Assembly (NCBI GenBank): GCA_903877095.1
Contig: CAIRCP010000021.1
Span: 1-36,265, forward strand
Reading direction: 5' to 3'
DNA length: 36,265 bases
Source: an uncultured Actinomycetes bacterium
Lineage (GTDB): Bacteria > Actinomycetota > Actinomycetes > Mycobacteriales > Mycobacteriaceae
A program made the translations under genes and the position numbers. Shown here piece after piece: positions 7,630 to 17,217 of this stretch. Below the pieces are notes generated by a model. It was given only the letters and a program-made list of their open reading frames with translations. It was not told the DNA's origin and ran no database searches. The stretch's first letter is position 1. Each line of letters opens with the position of its first letter.

Positions 7630-9908
7630 GCGTCCGGCTGCAGCGGCCGGGAATCACGGCAATCCTGGCGCTGCTCGTCCTGCTGCTGTGCGCCCCGCCG
7701 GTCGACGCCGCGCCCGACGCGGCGTCGCTACTCACCCTTCGGATCGACAACGTCACCCCCGACGTCGTCACCACATCGAGCGAGCCGACCGTGACCGTGA
7801 CCGCGACGGTGACCAACGTCGGCGACCGCACGGTGCGCGACGTCTCCGCCCGACTCGAGCACGGGCCGGCGGTGAGTACCTCGGGCGCGCTGCGGACCAG
7901 CCTCTACGTCGGCGGCCAGTTCGCGCCGGTCGGCGACTTCGTTTCCGTCGCACCGCGACTCGACCGTGGCCAGACGGCCGGGTTCACCGTCCGGGTGCCG
8001 CTGCGGGCCGTGGAAAAGCCCTCGCTGGAAATCGACGCCCCCGGCGTCTACCCGATGCTGGCGACGGTGGACGGCACTCCGGAGGACGACGAGCCCACCC
8101 GGCTCGACGAAGCGCGCTTCCTGCTGCCGGTCACCGGCGTCCCGCCCGACCCGTCCAACAACACGGGCAACGCCGTGGCTGATGCCACCGCACCGGACAC
8201 CACCAAGCCCGTCGCCGTCACCCTGCTCTGGCCGCTGGCCGACAAACCACGGCTGGCGCCCGGGGTGCCCGGCGGCGTCACACCCGTCCGGTTGATGAAC
8301 GACGACCTCGCGGTCTCGCTGGCCCCGGGCGGGCGGCTCGACAGCCTGCTCGGCGCGGCGGAGTTCGCCACCAGCCCCGGCGGGATCGACCCCGCCGCCG
8401 GCGTCGACCGCGCACTGTGTCTGGCGATCGACCCCGACCTGGTGGTGACGGTGAACGCCATGACCGGCGGATATGTCGTCGCCGACGCACCGAACGGCCT
8501 GGGGACCGCCGCCCATCCCGGCGCCGGGCAGGCGGTGGCGTCGGTCTGGCTGGACCGACTGCGCGCGCTGGCCCGCCGAATGTGTGTGGTCGCGACGCCC
8601 TACGCCCAGGCCGACCTTGGTGCTTTGCAGCGCGTCGGTGACTCGCTGTTGTCGGCGGCGGCCACCGCGACGGCGGCCGACATCGTCGACAAGATTGTCG
8701 GCGTCAGTTCCGTGCGGGGGGCGACGCTTCTCGGCGACGGGCCGCTCACCGCGGCGGCGGCGGCCCTGCTCAACGAGGAGGGCCCGACGGTGGCGATCGC
8801 GGCCGAGCCGGACGGCTTCGACCTCGCCGCACGCCGGCTGTTGCCGAACGTCGTGATGGCCCCCTTCGACCCGGCCGTCGGCGCTGCCCTGGCGGGGGTG
8901 GGCACCGACCCCACCATTCCGGGCTACCTCGACGCCAACGACGCCGCTCCGGTGGCCCACGATTCCCCGACGGCACGGCGGCAGGACGCGGTTGCGGCGA
9001 TGCTGTGGCGGGCGCTGGCGCCGAAGGCCGAACCGCGTGCCCAGATCCTGCTGCCGCCGTTGAAGTGGAGCCCGGCACCCGATGACGCCCGGGCCATACT
9101 CACCGCGCTGGCCAACACGCTGCGCGGCGGGCTGGCCACGGCCCGCCCGCTGAAGGATGTGATCTCCCAGTCGATCGCGACCCCCGCCCCCGACGAGCCC
9201 GGCAACGATCTGCCCGACGAGGCTGCGGGCAGGATCGACGACGACGTCGTCGACAGCATCCGGGCGCACGCGGCCCGGCAGTGGGAATTGACCGCCGCAT
9301 TGACGACCGACCCCCGCACCGGCTTGACCGGGCTGCAGTACACCGCACCGCTCCGTGAGGACATGCTGCGGGCGCTGAGTCAGACCGAACCGGCCGTCAG
9401 CCGCAATGACGTTGCGCGCCAACGGCTTGCGGTGGTCGGCGCGACGATCGGGGACCTATTCGGGGCGGTCCGGATCGTCAGCCCCGGCGACTCCTACACC
9501 CTGGCGACCGAGCGCAGCGCACTGCCGCTGGCGTTGCGCAACGACCTGGGCGTGCCCATCCGGGTGCGGTTGGAGGTCGACGTCCCGCCGGGCATGACGG
9601 TCACCGACATCGGGGAGCAGGAGGTGCCACCGGGCTATCTGCCGCTGCGGGTGCCGGTGGAGGTGCACCTCACCCAGCGCGTCGCAGTCGACGTCACGTT
9701 GCGCACCCCCGACGGGGTACAACTCGGCGACGCCGTCCGTCTTTCAGTGCACTCCAATGCGTACGGCAAGCTACTGTTCGCGATCACGCTGGCCGGCGGT
9801 GCGATTCTGGCCCTGCTGGTCGGTCGCCGGCTCTACCACCGGTTCCGCGGCCAGCCCGACCGGGCCGATCTCGACCGGCCCCGCAACCCCCGTCGGAGGG
9901 ACCGATGA
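7626..9908 (+). CDS. DUF6049 exported membrane-anchored protein (Rv3909-like)
   Basis: The protein has 760 residues. A signal peptide (about residues 8-27: hydrophobic [10 protein letters not shown], cleavage near VDAAPDA) and a C-terminal membrane helix at about 714-735 ([18 protein letters not shown]), followed by a basic cytosolic tail, place the bulk outside the membrane. The first part (residues 38-140) resembles an Ig-like/CARDB beta-sandwich ([15 protein letters not shown]); a second such region precedes the anchor. The gene always precedes murJ/mviN in mycobacteria, and both ends overlap neighbours by four bases (GTGA, ATGA). A role in cell-envelope assembly is inferred from that coupling only. 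Confidence 0.85.
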   Translation: MSVRLQRPGITAILALLVLLLCAPPVDAAPDAASLLTLRIDNVTPDVVTTSSEPTVTVTATVTNVGDRTVRDVSARLEHGPAVSTSGALRTSLYVGGQFAPVGDFVSVAPRLDRGQTAGFTVRVPLRAVEKPSLEIDAPGVYPMLATVDGTPEDDEPTRLDEARFLLPVTGVPPDPSNNTGNAVADATAPDTTKPVAVTLLWPLADKPRLAPGVPGGVTPVRLMNDDLAVSLAPGGRLDSLLGAAEFATSPGGIDPAAGVDRALCLAIDPDLVVTVNAMTGGYVVADAPNGLGTAAHPGAGQAVASVWLDRLRALARRMCVVATPYAQADLGALQRVGDSLLSAAATATAADIVDKIVGVSSVRGATLLGDGPLTAAAAALLNEEGPTVAIAAEPDGFDLAARRLLPNVVMAPFDPAVGAALAGVGTDPTIPGYLDANDAAPVAHDSPTARRQDAVAAMLWRALAPKAEPRAQILLPPLKWSPAPDDARAILTALANTLRGGLATARPLKDVISQSIATPAPDEPGNDLPDEAAGRIDDDVVDSIRAHAARQWELTAALTTDPRTGLTGLQYTAPLREDMLRALSQTEPAVSRNDVARQRLAVVGATIGDLFGAVRIVSPGDSYTLATERSALPLALRNDLGVPIRVRLEVDVPPGMTVTDIGEQEVPPGYLPLRVPVEVHLTQRVAVDVTLRTPDGVQLGDAVRLSVHSNAYGKLLFAITLAGGAILALLVGRRLYHRFRGQPDRADLDRPRNPRRRDR

Positions 9909-12900
9909 CACCGCAGCCGCAGACCCAGCCGGCGCGCGAGGAGTTGTCCGACGCCGCAGTGGTGTCGCGCTCCTGGGGCATGGCGCTGGCGACACTGATC
10001 AGCCGGATCACCGGCTTCGTCCGGATCGTGCTGCTGGCGGCGCTGCTGGGCGCGGCGCTGTCCAGTGCGTTCTCGGTGGCCAACCAGTTGCCGAACCTGA
10101 TCGCCGCGCTGGTGCTGGAGGCGACGTTCACCGCGATCTTCGTCCCGGTGCTGGCGCGCGCCGAACGCGACGACCCCGACGGCGGCGAGGCCTTCGTCCG
10201 CCGGCTGGTGACCCTGGCGACCACCGTCCTGCTGGTCGCGACGGTCATCTCCGTGGCCGCGGCCCCCCTGCTCGTGCGGCTCATGCTCGGCGCCGACCCC
10301 AAGGTCAACGAACCGCTCACCACGGCTTTCGCGTATCTGCTTGTGCCGCAGGTGATCTTCTACGGGCTGTCCTCGGTGTTCATGGCGATCCTGAACAACC
10401 GCAACGTGTTCGGCCCCCCGGCCTGGGCGCCAGTCGTCAACAACGTCGTGGCGATCGCGACCCTGGCGTTGTACGTCGTTCTGCCCGGCCAGCTTTCGGT
10501 GGACCCGGTGCAGATGAACAACGTCAAGCTGCTGGTCCTCGGCATCGGGACGACAATGGGCGTCGTCGCCCAGGCCGCCGTCCTACTGGTCGCGATCCGC
10601 CGCGAGCGGATCAGCCTGCGCCCGCTGTGGGGCATCGACGACCGGCTCAAGCGCTTCGGCACCATGGCCGCCGCGATGATGCTCTACGTTGTGATCAGCC
10701 AGATCGGCCTGGTGGTCGGCAACCAGATCGCCAGTACCGCCGCGGCATCCGGGCCGGCGATCTACGCCTACACCTGGATGGTGCTGCAGCTGCCGTTCGG
10801 GATCATCGGGGTGACCATCCTTACCGTGGTGATGCCGCGGCTGAGCCGCAACGCCGCCGCCGACGACACCCCCGCGGTGCGGGCCGACCTGTCGTTCGCC
10901 ACCCGGCTGACGATGGTGACCCTCATCCCCGCGGTGGCATTCATGACGGTGGCGGGTCCGGCCATCGGCAGCGCCCTGTTCGCCTACGGCAAGTTCGGCG
11001 AGGTCGACGCCAACTACCTCGGAATGGCCATCGCGTTGTCGTCGTTCACGCTGATCCCCTACGCCTTGGTGCTGCTGCAACTGCGGGTGTTCTACGCGCG
11101 CGACGATCCATGGACGCCGATTCTGATGATCGTCGCGATCACCGGCGTCAAGATCGCGTTCTCGCTGCTGGCTCCGCATCTGACCGATGACAGCCAGTTG
11201 GTGGCCGGCTATCTCGGCACGGCCAACGGACTGGGTTTCGTGGCCGGCGCGGTCCTTGGCCACGTGCTGCTGCGCCGGTCGCTGCGCCCGCCGGACGGCC
11301 GGCTACTCGACACCGCGGCGACCCGCACCATCCTGGCTACCGCCGCGGCGTCGGTCGTGGCCGCGCTGGCGGCCGGCGCGGTGGATCGGCTGCTCGGACT
11401 TGACCAGGCGCTGACCGTTCGGGGCGGCGGCGCTGGCTCGATGGTGCGGCTAGTGATCATCGCGGCGGTGATGGTGCCGATCCTGGTGGCGCTCATGTTG
11501 GCTGCCCAGGTGCCCGATATGACAGCGGGCTGGGCGGCGGTGCGGCGGCGTGTGCTGCGCCGCCCCGTGGCGGCCGCCGCGCCAGCGAACTCGCATGTGC
11601 CCCCTAAGCATCCCCCATTCACGTACCCTGAGTCCGGCAAAACGGATCATGCAGCCGTCCCGGCAGGGACACATGCAGCCACCGTCCCGACAGGGACACA
11701 CGAGGTCTCGACAGGGAAAGGACCGGAGCTGAGCGATCAACCCCCGGCCGCCCCGCCCGCCGGTCCTGCGGACGGAGACGCATTCGGGCCGACGACGAAG
11801 ATTCCGCACACCGCCGCCGGCGATTTCCATCCCGACGTGCCGGGCGACGCGCCGGCCGAACCGCCCCGTCAGGGCGGTCGCCACGGGGCGCGGAACGCCC
11901 TGCCGCTGGGCCCAGGCGCCACCGTCGCAGGAGGCCGATACCGGCTGCTGGTTTCCCACGGCGGCCCGGCCGGCCTGCAGTTCTGGCAGGCACTGGACAC
12001 CTCGCTGGACCGCCAGGTGGCGCTGACGTTCGTCGACCCGGAACGCCGGTGGCCCGACGAGCAGGTCGAAGAGATCCTGACTCGGACCCAACAACTCAGC
12101 CGCATCCAGCGGCCCGGGTTGGCCCGCGTGCTCGACGTCACCGCCGTCAACAACGGCAGCGGGCTGGTCGTCGCGGAGTGGATCCGCGGCGGCTCCCTGC
12201 GGGAAGTTGCCGGCACCTCCCCGTCCGCGCTCGGCGGTGCCCGCGCGATCCAGGCCCTGGCGGCGGCCGCCGACGAGGCCCACCGGGCCGGTGTGGCACT
12301 GTCGGTCGACCATCCCAGCCGCATCCGCGTCAGTATCGACGGGGACGTGGCCCTCGCGTTCCCAGCCACCCTTACCGACGCGACGCCGGCCACGGACGTC
12401 CGCGGGATCGGCGCGTCGCTCTACGCCCTGTTGGTAGACCGCTGGCCACTGCCGGAAACCGGGACGCCGAGTGGCCTTCGGCCCGCCGACGTGGGCCCCA
12501 ACGGAGAGCCCATCGAGCCCCGGGCGATCAACGGTGCGATCCCCTTCCAGATCAGCGCTGCGGCGGTCCGTGCAGTCGAACCGGGCGGGGGCATCAGCAC
12601 CGCTCCGACGCTGCTGCACCTGCTCAAGCAGGCGACCGCGGCCGCCGACCGGACCGAACACGCCGCGGCCACGACCGCGGCGGCCGCCGCGCCCACCGCG
12701 GCCGCACCGGTGGTCGAACGTCCCCGGCAGCAGGCCCCCCGCGCGCCCCAGCCGGCCCCGGCCCCGCGTGAGACCGACCCGGTCGCCCACGCGCAGCGGC
12801 GCCGGAAGGTACTCATCGGCGTCGGCGTCGGCGCCGGCATCCTCGTCGTTGCACTGCTGGTGCTGGCATCGTTCCTCGGCCGGATCTTCGGCGACGGCGG

Positions 12901-13420
12901 CGGCGGCGGCCTCAAGGGCGATCAGCTCGGCCTGACCACCACCACCTCGGCCAGCGACACCGCCACCGGTCCTTCGGTGAAACCCGTTGCCGCGACGGTG
13001 TTTTCGCCCGGAGGCGGTCCGGACGCACCCAACCTGGCCGGCCTGGCGATCGACGGCGACCCCAACACCGTCTGGCCCACCGACACCTATACCGACCCGG
13101 TTCCGTTCCCCGGGTTCAAGAACGGTGTCGGGCTGATGCTGGACCTTCCGGAGCCCACGGTCGTCGGCAGCGTCACCGTCGGGGTGTCGAGCACCGGCAC
13201 CCAGGTTCAGATCCGCTCGGCGTCCTCGGCCAGCCCGGCCAGCCTGGAGGACACCACGCTGCTGACCGGGCCCACGTTGCTCAAGCCGGGCACCAACACG
13301 ATCGCCGTTCCGGCCGGGCAGCCGACGTCCCACCTGCTGGTGTGGATCTCGACGATGGGTCAGACAGCCGGTAAGAGCCGAACCGACGTCTCCGAAATCA
13401 GCGTTCACGCCGCGCCGTAG
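9905..13420 (+). CDS. mviN: Lipid II flippase MurJ/MviN with pseudokinase and extracellular domain (Rv3910)
   Basis: The protein has 1171 residues. Residues 20-540 form the MurJ/MviN flippase with 14-15 membrane helices (LISRITGFVRIVLLAALLG, NQLPNLIAALVLE), which moves lipid II across the membrane. A disordered linker with an imperfect duplication (AAVPAGTH / AATVPTGTH) follows. Residues 675-900 form a kinase-like domain lacking the usual Lys (VALTF in place of VAxK) and the HRD motif, i.e. a pseudokinase. A single helix lies at about 966-990 (LIGVGVGAGILVVALLVLA), and an extracytoplasmic F5/8-type beta-sandwich runs to the end. In M. tuberculosis the pseudokinase is phosphorylated by PknB and recruits FhaA. 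The ATGA overlap couples it to the DUF6049 gene. Confidence 0.95.
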   Translation: MTPQPQTQPAREELSDAAVVSRSWGMALATLISRITGFVRIVLLAALLGAALSSAFSVANQLPNLIAALVLEATFTAIFVPVLARAERDDPDGGEAFVRRLVTLATTVLLVATVISVAAAPLLVRLMLGADPKVNEPLTTAFAYLLVPQVIFYGLSSVFMAILNNRNVFGPPAWAPVVNNVVAIATLALYVVLPGQLSVDPVQMNNVKLLVLGIGTTMGVVAQAAVLLVAIRRERISLRPLWGIDDRLKRFGTMAAAMMLYVVISQIGLVVGNQIASTAAASGPAIYAYTWMVLQLPFGIIGVTILTVVMPRLSRNAAADDTPAVRADLSFATRLTMVTLIPAVAFMTVAGPAIGSALFAYGKFGEVDANYLGMAIALSSFTLIPYALVLLQLRVFYARDDPWTPILMIVAITGVKIAFSLLAPHLTDDSQLVAGYLGTANGLGFVAGAVLGHVLLRRSLRPPDGRLLDTAATRTILATAAASVVAALAAGAVDRLLGLDQALTVRGGGAGSMVRLVIIAAVMVPILVALMLAAQVPDMTAGWAAVRRRVLRRPVAAAAPANSHVPPKHPPFTYPESGKTDHAAVPAGTHAATVPTGTHEVSTGKGPELSDQPPAAPPAGPADGDAFGPTTKIPHTAAGDFHPDVPGDAPAEPPRQGGRHGARNALPLGPGATVAGGRYRLLVSHGGPAGLQFWQALDTSLDRQVALTFVDPERRWPDEQVEEILTRTQQLSRIQRPGLARVLDVTAVNNGSGLVVAEWIRGGSLREVAGTSPSALGGARAIQALAAAADEAHRAGVALSVDHPSRIRVSIDGDVALAFPATLTDATPATDVRGIGASLYALLVDRWPLPETGTPSGLRPADVGPNGEPIEPRAINGAIPFQISAAAVRAVEPGGGISTAPTLLHLLKQATAAADRTEHAAATTAAAAAPTAAAPVVERPRQQAPRAPQPAPAPRETDPVAHAQRRRKVLIGVGVGAGILVVALLVLASFLGRIFGDGGGGGLKGDQLGLTTTTSASDTATGPSVKPVAATVFSPGGGPDAPNLAGLAIDGDPNTVWPTDTYTDPVPFPGFKNGVGLMLDLPEPTVVGSVTVGVSSTGTQVQIRSASSASPASLEDTTLLTGPTLLKPGTNTIAVPAGQPTSHLLVWISTMGQTAGKSRTDVSEISVHAAP
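11648..11701 (+). repeat. Imperfect tandem duplication inside mviN linker
   Basis: Two adjacent copies start with CATGCAGCC and end with CAGGGACAC. The second has three extra bases, so the frame is kept. They encode HAAVPAGT and HAATVPTGT in the disordered linker between flippase and pseudokinase. Confidence 0.6.
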
Positions 13421-13469
13421 GTCGTTTCTAGATCCACACGGGTGAAGTGCCCGGCGGTTCGGGAGTGGC

Positions 13470-13475
13470 TACTGT
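13470..13475 (+). promoter_or_regulatory. Candidate -10 element (TACTGT) for sigM
   Basis: TACTGT fits TANNNT and ends seven bases before GTG at 13483. It points to this codon as the start and not the upstream GTGs at 13447 and 13465. Confidence 0.4.
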
Positions 13476-13482
13476 CCGCGCC

Positions 13483-14082
13483 GTGCCCAGCGTTCCCGGA
13501 TCAGCCCAACACCAACGCAGTGATGCCACTCTGTTGTCCGCGCACGCGGCCGGCGACGGGCGTGCCTTCGAGGAGCTTTTCCGCCGCCACCACGCCCAGC
13601 TGTACCGACTGGCCCGCCGCAGCAGCATGACCGACCAGGACGCCGACGACGCCGTGCAGGACGCGATGCTTCGCGCGCACCGCGGGGCCGGCTCCTTCCG
13701 GCACGACGCGGCGGTCGGCAGCTGGCTGCATCGCATAGTCGTCAATGCGTGTCGAGACCCGTTGCGGCGCAACGCCGTTCGGCCGACATTGCAGCTCACC
13801 GAGGAACATTGCACGCCGGTGCCCGACCCCGCGACACAGCTCGACGTGGCCTTGCTGGTCCGCCAAGCTCTGCTGCGACTGCCGGCCGGGCAGCGCGCCG
13901 CGGTCGTCGCCGTGGACATGCACGGCTACTCGGTGGCCGAGGCCGCGGCATTGCTCGGCATCGCCGAAGGCACCGTGAAGAGTCGATGCGCGCGGGGCCG
14001 AGCCCGGTTGGCAGCCCTGCTGGGCTGCCTTTCGCCCGGCCAGTCGCACGACGATCAAGCGGCGACGAAGGAGCCGCGATGA
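13483..14082 (+). CDS. sigM: ECF RNA polymerase sigma factor SigM (Rv3911)
   Basis: The protein has 199 residues from GTG 13483; the frame is open to GTG 13447, giving 211. Region 2 is AFEELFRRHHAQLYRLARR with DADDAVQDAMLRAHR and SWLHRIVVNACRD. Region 4 is LLRLPAGQRAAVVAVDMHGY with a helix-turn-helix VAEAAALLGIAEGTVKSR. This is a compact ECF factor; in M. tuberculosis SigM controls late-growth surface and secreted products including ESX-4 genes. It lies between mviN and trxB, as in other mycobacteria. All sigma regions look intact, in contrast to the damaged anti-sigma gene after it. The last 14 codons fall inside a 61-bp tandem duplication. Confidence 0.9.
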   Translation: MPSVPGSAQHQRSDATLLSAHAAGDGRAFEELFRRHHAQLYRLARRSSMTDQDADDAVQDAMLRAHRGAGSFRHDAAVGSWLHRIVVNACRDPLRRNAVRPTLQLTEEHCTPVPDPATQLDVALLVRQALLRLPAGQRAAVVAVDMHGYSVAEAAALLGIAEGTVKSRCARGRARLAALLGCLSPGQSHDDQAATKEPR

Positions 14083-14164
14083 GGAATGCGACCATCGGGC
14101 CCCGTCGCACGACGATCAAGCGGCGACGAAGGAGCCGCGATGAGGAATGCGGCCATCGGGTCCG
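14043..14164 (+). repeat. 61-bp tandem direct repeat across the sigM/rsmA junction
   Basis: Copy 1 is 14043-14103 and copy 2 is 14104-14164. They differ at two positions only (GCGACC/GCGGCC and GGGCCC/GGGTCC). Each copy contains AAGGAG, five bases, then ATGAGGAATGCG. The sigM stop overlaps the ATG of copy 1. Because 61 is not a multiple of three, the two ATGs are in different frames. Confidence 0.95.
14129..14134 (+). promoter_or_regulatory. Ribosome binding site AAGGAG for the rsmA remnant
   Basis: AAGGAG sits five bases before ATG 14140, in the second copy of the 61-bp repeat. The same site occurs at 14068-14073 in the first copy, before the out-of-frame ATG 14079. Confidence 0.6.
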
Positions 14165-14442
14165 GGCCATGGTGTCCAGGCGGCACACTGTCCTGCGTGC
14201 ACCACCACCCGGCGAACACCGTGACCGGACCGGTCCACGCGGCGCCCGCGCACGCCGCGCGGCCGTTGCCACCCCGCATCCACTGGGTCGCCGTACTCGG
14301 TGCCGTGACACTGCTGGCCATCGCCGTGGGCGCCGCGGCGCTCAGGTCAGCCCACGGCCCGGTGCACAGCAACCCGTCAAGCGCCCAGTTCATGAAGGAC
14401 GACCCCACCAGCGCCCCGGCGTTGTCCACCCGACACCCGTGA
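14140..14442 (+). CDS. Truncated SigM anti-sigma factor remnant (Rv3912/RsmA locus)
   Basis: Only 100 residues are encoded, whereas mycobacterial RsmA proteins at this locus have about 250. The centre (AHAARPLPPRIHW then VAVLGAVTLLAIAVGAAAL, about residues 48-68) matches the juxtamembrane and transmembrane part of RsmA as I remember it. The N-terminal sigma-binding domain of roughly 95 residues is missing, and the external C-terminal domain is cut to about 30 residues. The 39 residues before the AHAARP segment (with CVHHHPANT) resemble no anti-sigma domain. Start ATG 14140 has an AAGGAG site. It may be a non-functional remnant or a tiny membrane peptide; either way it is unlikely to sequester SigM. 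Confidence 0.6.
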   Translation: MRNAAIGSGPWCPGGTLSCVHHHPANTVTGPVHAAPAHAARPLPPRIHWVAVLGAVTLLAIAVGAAALRSAHGPVHSNPSSAQFMKDDPTSAPALSTRHP

Positions 14443-14471
14443 CGCGGTTTATGCACTTGGCCGCCGCACCG

Positions 14472-14497
14472 GGAACACCCGCGCCTACCCTGTTGTT
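14472..14497 (+). promoter_or_regulatory. Candidate SigH-type promoter for trxB-trxC
   Basis: GGAACA at 14472-14477 is followed by 17 bases and GTT at 14495-14497. This fits the oxidative-stress sigma SigH pattern GGAAYA-N16-20-GTT. The thioredoxin operon is a known SigH target in M. tuberculosis. The distance to the trxB ATG is 60 bases. Confidence 0.5.
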
Positions 14498-14557
14498 TGA
14501 CACCAGTGCGGGCCGTCATCGACGGCCCCGCTGTGGGGATTGCGCAGAGAGGCTGGA

Positions 14558-15529
14558 ATGACCGACCAGAAAGTGCACGACGTCATCGTCATCGGATCGG
14601 GGCCGGCCGGGTACACCGCGGCGATCTACACCGCGCGCGCCGAACTGCATCCGCTGGTGTTTGAGGGAACCTCGTTCGGCGGCGCCTTGATGACGACCAC
14701 CGAGGTCGAGAACTTCCCCGGTTTCCGCAGCGGCATCATGGGCCCCGATTTGATGGACGAGATGCGCGAGCAGGCCTTGCGTTTCGGCGCCGACCTGCAG
14801 ATGGAGGACGTCGAGTCCGTCGAACTCGACGGCCCGGTCAAGAAGGTCGTCACCGCGGATGGCGAGACCCACCTGTCCCGCGCGGTGATCCTCGCCATGG
14901 GTGCCGCCGCCCGCTATCTCGGAGTGCCCGGCGAGCAGGAACTACTCGGTCGCGGCGTAAGCGCCTGCGCCACCTGCGACGGCTTCTTCTTCAAGGATCA
15001 GGACATCGCCGTCGTCGGCGGCGGTGACTCCGCTATGGAGGAAGCCACCTTCCTGACCCGATTCGCCCGCAGCGTCACCCTGATCCACCGTCGGGACGAA
15101 TTCCGGGCTTCCAAGATCATGCTGGAACGCGCCCGCAGCAACGACAAGATCACCTTCCTGACCAACACTGCACCGATCGCGGTCGAGGGCGACACCACGG
15201 TCACCGGCTTGCGGGTCCAGAACACCATCACCGGCGCGGAGTCGCTGCTCCCGGTCACCGGAGTATTCGTCGCGATCGGCCACGACCCGCGCTCGGAACT
15301 GGTTCGGGACGCCGTCGACGTCGACCCGGACGGTTACGTGCTGGTCCACGACAGGACCACGGCCACCTCGCTCGACGGTGTCTTCGCCGCAGGAGATCTG
15401 GTTGACCGCACCTACCGGCAGGCCATCACCGCGGCGGGCAGCGGCTGCGCGGCCGCCATCGACGCCGAGCGATGGCTGGCTGATGCACACGATTCGAACC
15501 CCAGCAAGATGATTGGAGCCCAGCAATGA
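14558..15529 (+). CDS. trxB: Thioredoxin reductase (Rv3913)
   Basis: The protein has 323 residues and is a FAD- and NADPH-dependent reductase of thioredoxin. GSGPAG at residues 13-18 binds FAD, the redox-active CATC is at 137-140, and VGGGDSA at 153-159 binds NADPH. The C-terminal GVFAAGD motif completes the FAD site. ATG 14558 gives family length; an upstream in-frame start at 14540 adds only MRREAG. A GAGAGG stretch precedes the ATG. It overlaps trxC by four bases (ATGA), so the two are co-translated. A SigH-like promoter lies upstream. Confidence 0.95.
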   Translation: MTDQKVHDVIVIGSGPAGYTAAIYTARAELHPLVFEGTSFGGALMTTTEVENFPGFRSGIMGPDLMDEMREQALRFGADLQMEDVESVELDGPVKKVVTADGETHLSRAVILAMGAAARYLGVPGEQELLGRGVSACATCDGFFFKDQDIAVVGGGDSAMEEATFLTRFARSVTLIHRRDEFRASKIMLERARSNDKITFLTNTAPIAVEGDTTVTGLRVQNTITGAESLLPVTGVFVAIGHDPRSELVRDAVDVDPDGYVLVHDRTTATSLDGVFAAGDLVDRTYRQAITAAGSGCAAAIDAERWLADAHDSNPSKMIGAQQ

Positions 15530-15846
15530 GCACAGTGACCGTTTCCGACGACACCTTCGCCGAGCAGGTACTGGCCAGTTCAACCCCGGTACTGGTCGAC
15601 TTCTGGGCCGCGTGGTGCGGACCGTGCCGGATGGTCGCCCCGGTGCTCGACGAGATCGCCGAGGAGAAGGCCGGGTCCCTGACGGTCGCCAAGGTGGACG
15701 TCGATGCCAACCCTGGCACCGCCCGCGAATTTCAAGTGGTTTCGATTCCCACCCTGATCCTGTTCAAGAACGGCCAGGCCGTGAAGCGGATCGTCGGCGC
15801 CAAGGGCAAGGCGGCGTTGCTGAGAGAACTGGCTGACGTTCTGTAG
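15526..15846 (+). CDS. trxC: Thioredoxin (Rv3914)
   Basis: This 106-residue single-domain thioredoxin has the active site WCGPC (Cys31 and Cys34) and the cis-Pro loop [11 protein letters not shown]. It is the cytosolic disulfide reductant recycled by the adjacent trxB product. The start overlaps the trxB stop, and GGAG lies nine bases upstream inside trxB. Confidence 0.96.
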   Translation: MSTVTVSDDTFAEQVLASSTPVLVDFWAAWCGPCRMVAPVLDEIAEEKAGSLTVAKVDVDANPGTAREFQVVSIPTLILFKNGQAVKRIVGAKGKAALLRELADVL

Positions 15847-15936
15847 CGGCGGGTTGCGCAGCCACCGCTGTGACGGGTCACGGTGACGTATCAGTGAAGA
15901 CGACCCGTTTCCTCGATCCCCTGCTTTTCTGCCACA

Positions 15937-17193
15937 ATGCCAAGCATGTCTAGTCCGGGCCAGGGCCCTGATCCCGCCGGCGCGCGGCACGGCGATCGGT
16001 CGTCGGACACGTTGCGCCGGGGTGACCGCGGGGCGGCCGTCGTCGAGATCCGGGCTGCTCTGTCGGCGCTCGGGCTGTTGGAGAACCCCGACGACGACTT
16101 CACCACCGGCAAGCAGGTCGCGCTGGATATGTTCGATGCCGAACTCGACCATGCGGTGCGCGCGTTCCAGCAGCGCCGCGGCCTGATCGTCGACGGGATC
16201 GTCGGAGAGGCGACCTATCGCGCGTTGAAGGAAGCCTCCTACCGGTTGGGGGCGCGCACGCTGGCTCACCAGTTCGGCGCACCGATGTACGGCGACGACG
16301 TTGCGACACTGCAAGCCCGCCTTCAGGATCTGGGCTTCTACACCGCGCTGGTGGACGGCTACTTCGGGTTGCAGACCCACAATGGGCTGATGTCCTATCA
16401 GCGCGAGTACGGCTTGGCGCCCGACGGGATCTGCGGTCCGGAAACGTTGCGCTCGTTGTACTTCCTGGGATCTCGGGTCACCGGCGGGTCGCTGCACGCG
16501 ATTCGCGAGGAGGAGCACGTCCGGGTGTCCGGGCCGCGGTTGTCCGGCAAGCGCATCATCATCGATCCGGGTCGCGGTGGGAGCGACAGCGGCATCATCG
16601 TCACCGGTCCGGAGGGCCCGCTGAGCGAGGCAGAGATCCTGTGGGACTTGGCAAGTCGACTCGAAGGCCGGATGGCGGCGATCGGAATGGAGACCTTCCT
16701 GTCCCGTCCGGTCGGCCACAGTCCCGCCGACGCCGAGCGCGCCGCGACGGCCAACACCGTCGGCGCCGATCTGATGATCAGTCTGCGTTTCGAGCGCCAA
16801 CCAAAGCCGTCGGCGAACGGCGTCGCCTCGTTCTACTTCGGTAGCCCACACGGCTCGGTCTCAACGATCGGGCGCAGCCTGGCTGATTTCATTCAACGGG
16901 AAGTTGTGGCGCGCACCGGATTACGCGACTGCCGTACCCACGGGCGGACCTGGGACCTGCTGCGGCTGACCCGTATGCCCACCGTTCAGGTGGATGTCGG
17001 CTACATCACCAGCCCGCACGATCAATCGCTGCTGATCACCCGCGAGTGCCGCGATGCCATCGCCGAGGGCATCCTGGCCGCGGTCAAGCGCCTTTATCTC
17101 CTCGGCAAGAACGACCGTCCGACAGGAACTTTCACCTTCGCCGAACTGCTGGCCCACGAACAGTCCGTGGATCACGGGCGGCCGGCGGTCTGA
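15937..17193 (+). CDS. cwlM: CwlM, amidase-like regulator of peptidoglycan synthesis (Rv3915)
   Basis: The protein has 418 residues. Two peptidoglycan-binding-like domains lie at about residues 20-95 (AVRAFQQRRGLIVDGIVGEATYRAL) and 100-175 (TLQARLQDLGFYTALVDGYFG), followed by an amidase_3 fold from about 205. The motif that normally reads DPGHGG is DPGRGG, so a zinc-ligand His is lost, in line with CwlM being an enzyme-dead cytosolic protein. In mycobacteria, PknB-phosphorylated CwlM activates MurA and also interacts with MurJ; the C-terminal RPTGTFTFAELLAHE with its Thr pair is the region of those phosphosites. ATG 15946 is an alternative start. It is convergent with the Rv3916c-like gene. 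Confidence 0.93.
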   Translation: MPSMSSPGQGPDPAGARHGDRSSDTLRRGDRGAAVVEIRAALSALGLLENPDDDFTTGKQVALDMFDAELDHAVRAFQQRRGLIVDGIVGEATYRALKEASYRLGARTLAHQFGAPMYGDDVATLQARLQDLGFYTALVDGYFGLQTHNGLMSYQREYGLAPDGICGPETLRSLYFLGSRVTGGSLHAIREEEHVRVSGPRLSGKRIIIDPGRGGSDSGIIVTGPEGPLSEAEILWDLASRLEGRMAAIGMETFLSRPVGHSPADAERAATANTVGADLMISLRFERQPKPSANGVASFYFGSPHGSVSTIGRSLADFIQREVVARTGLRDCRTHGRTWDLLRLTRMPTVQVDVGYITSPHDQSLLITRECRDAIAEGILAAVKRLYLLGKNDRPTGTFTFAELLAHEQSVDHGRPAV

Positions 17194-17217
17194 ATCCGCC
17201 GCGCGCCGGCCCGGTGG

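Noticed and set aside
11450..13408. 652-residue minus-strand frame opposite mviN
   Set aside because: Mirror of the third-position GC bias; the product is Arg/Gly-rich and unstructured, while the plus strand has the flippase and pseudokinase.
14079..14561. 160-residue frame starting at the first duplicated ATG
   Set aside because: Basic, low-complexity and without homology; it probably results from the frame-shifting duplication. Kept only as a regulatory idea.
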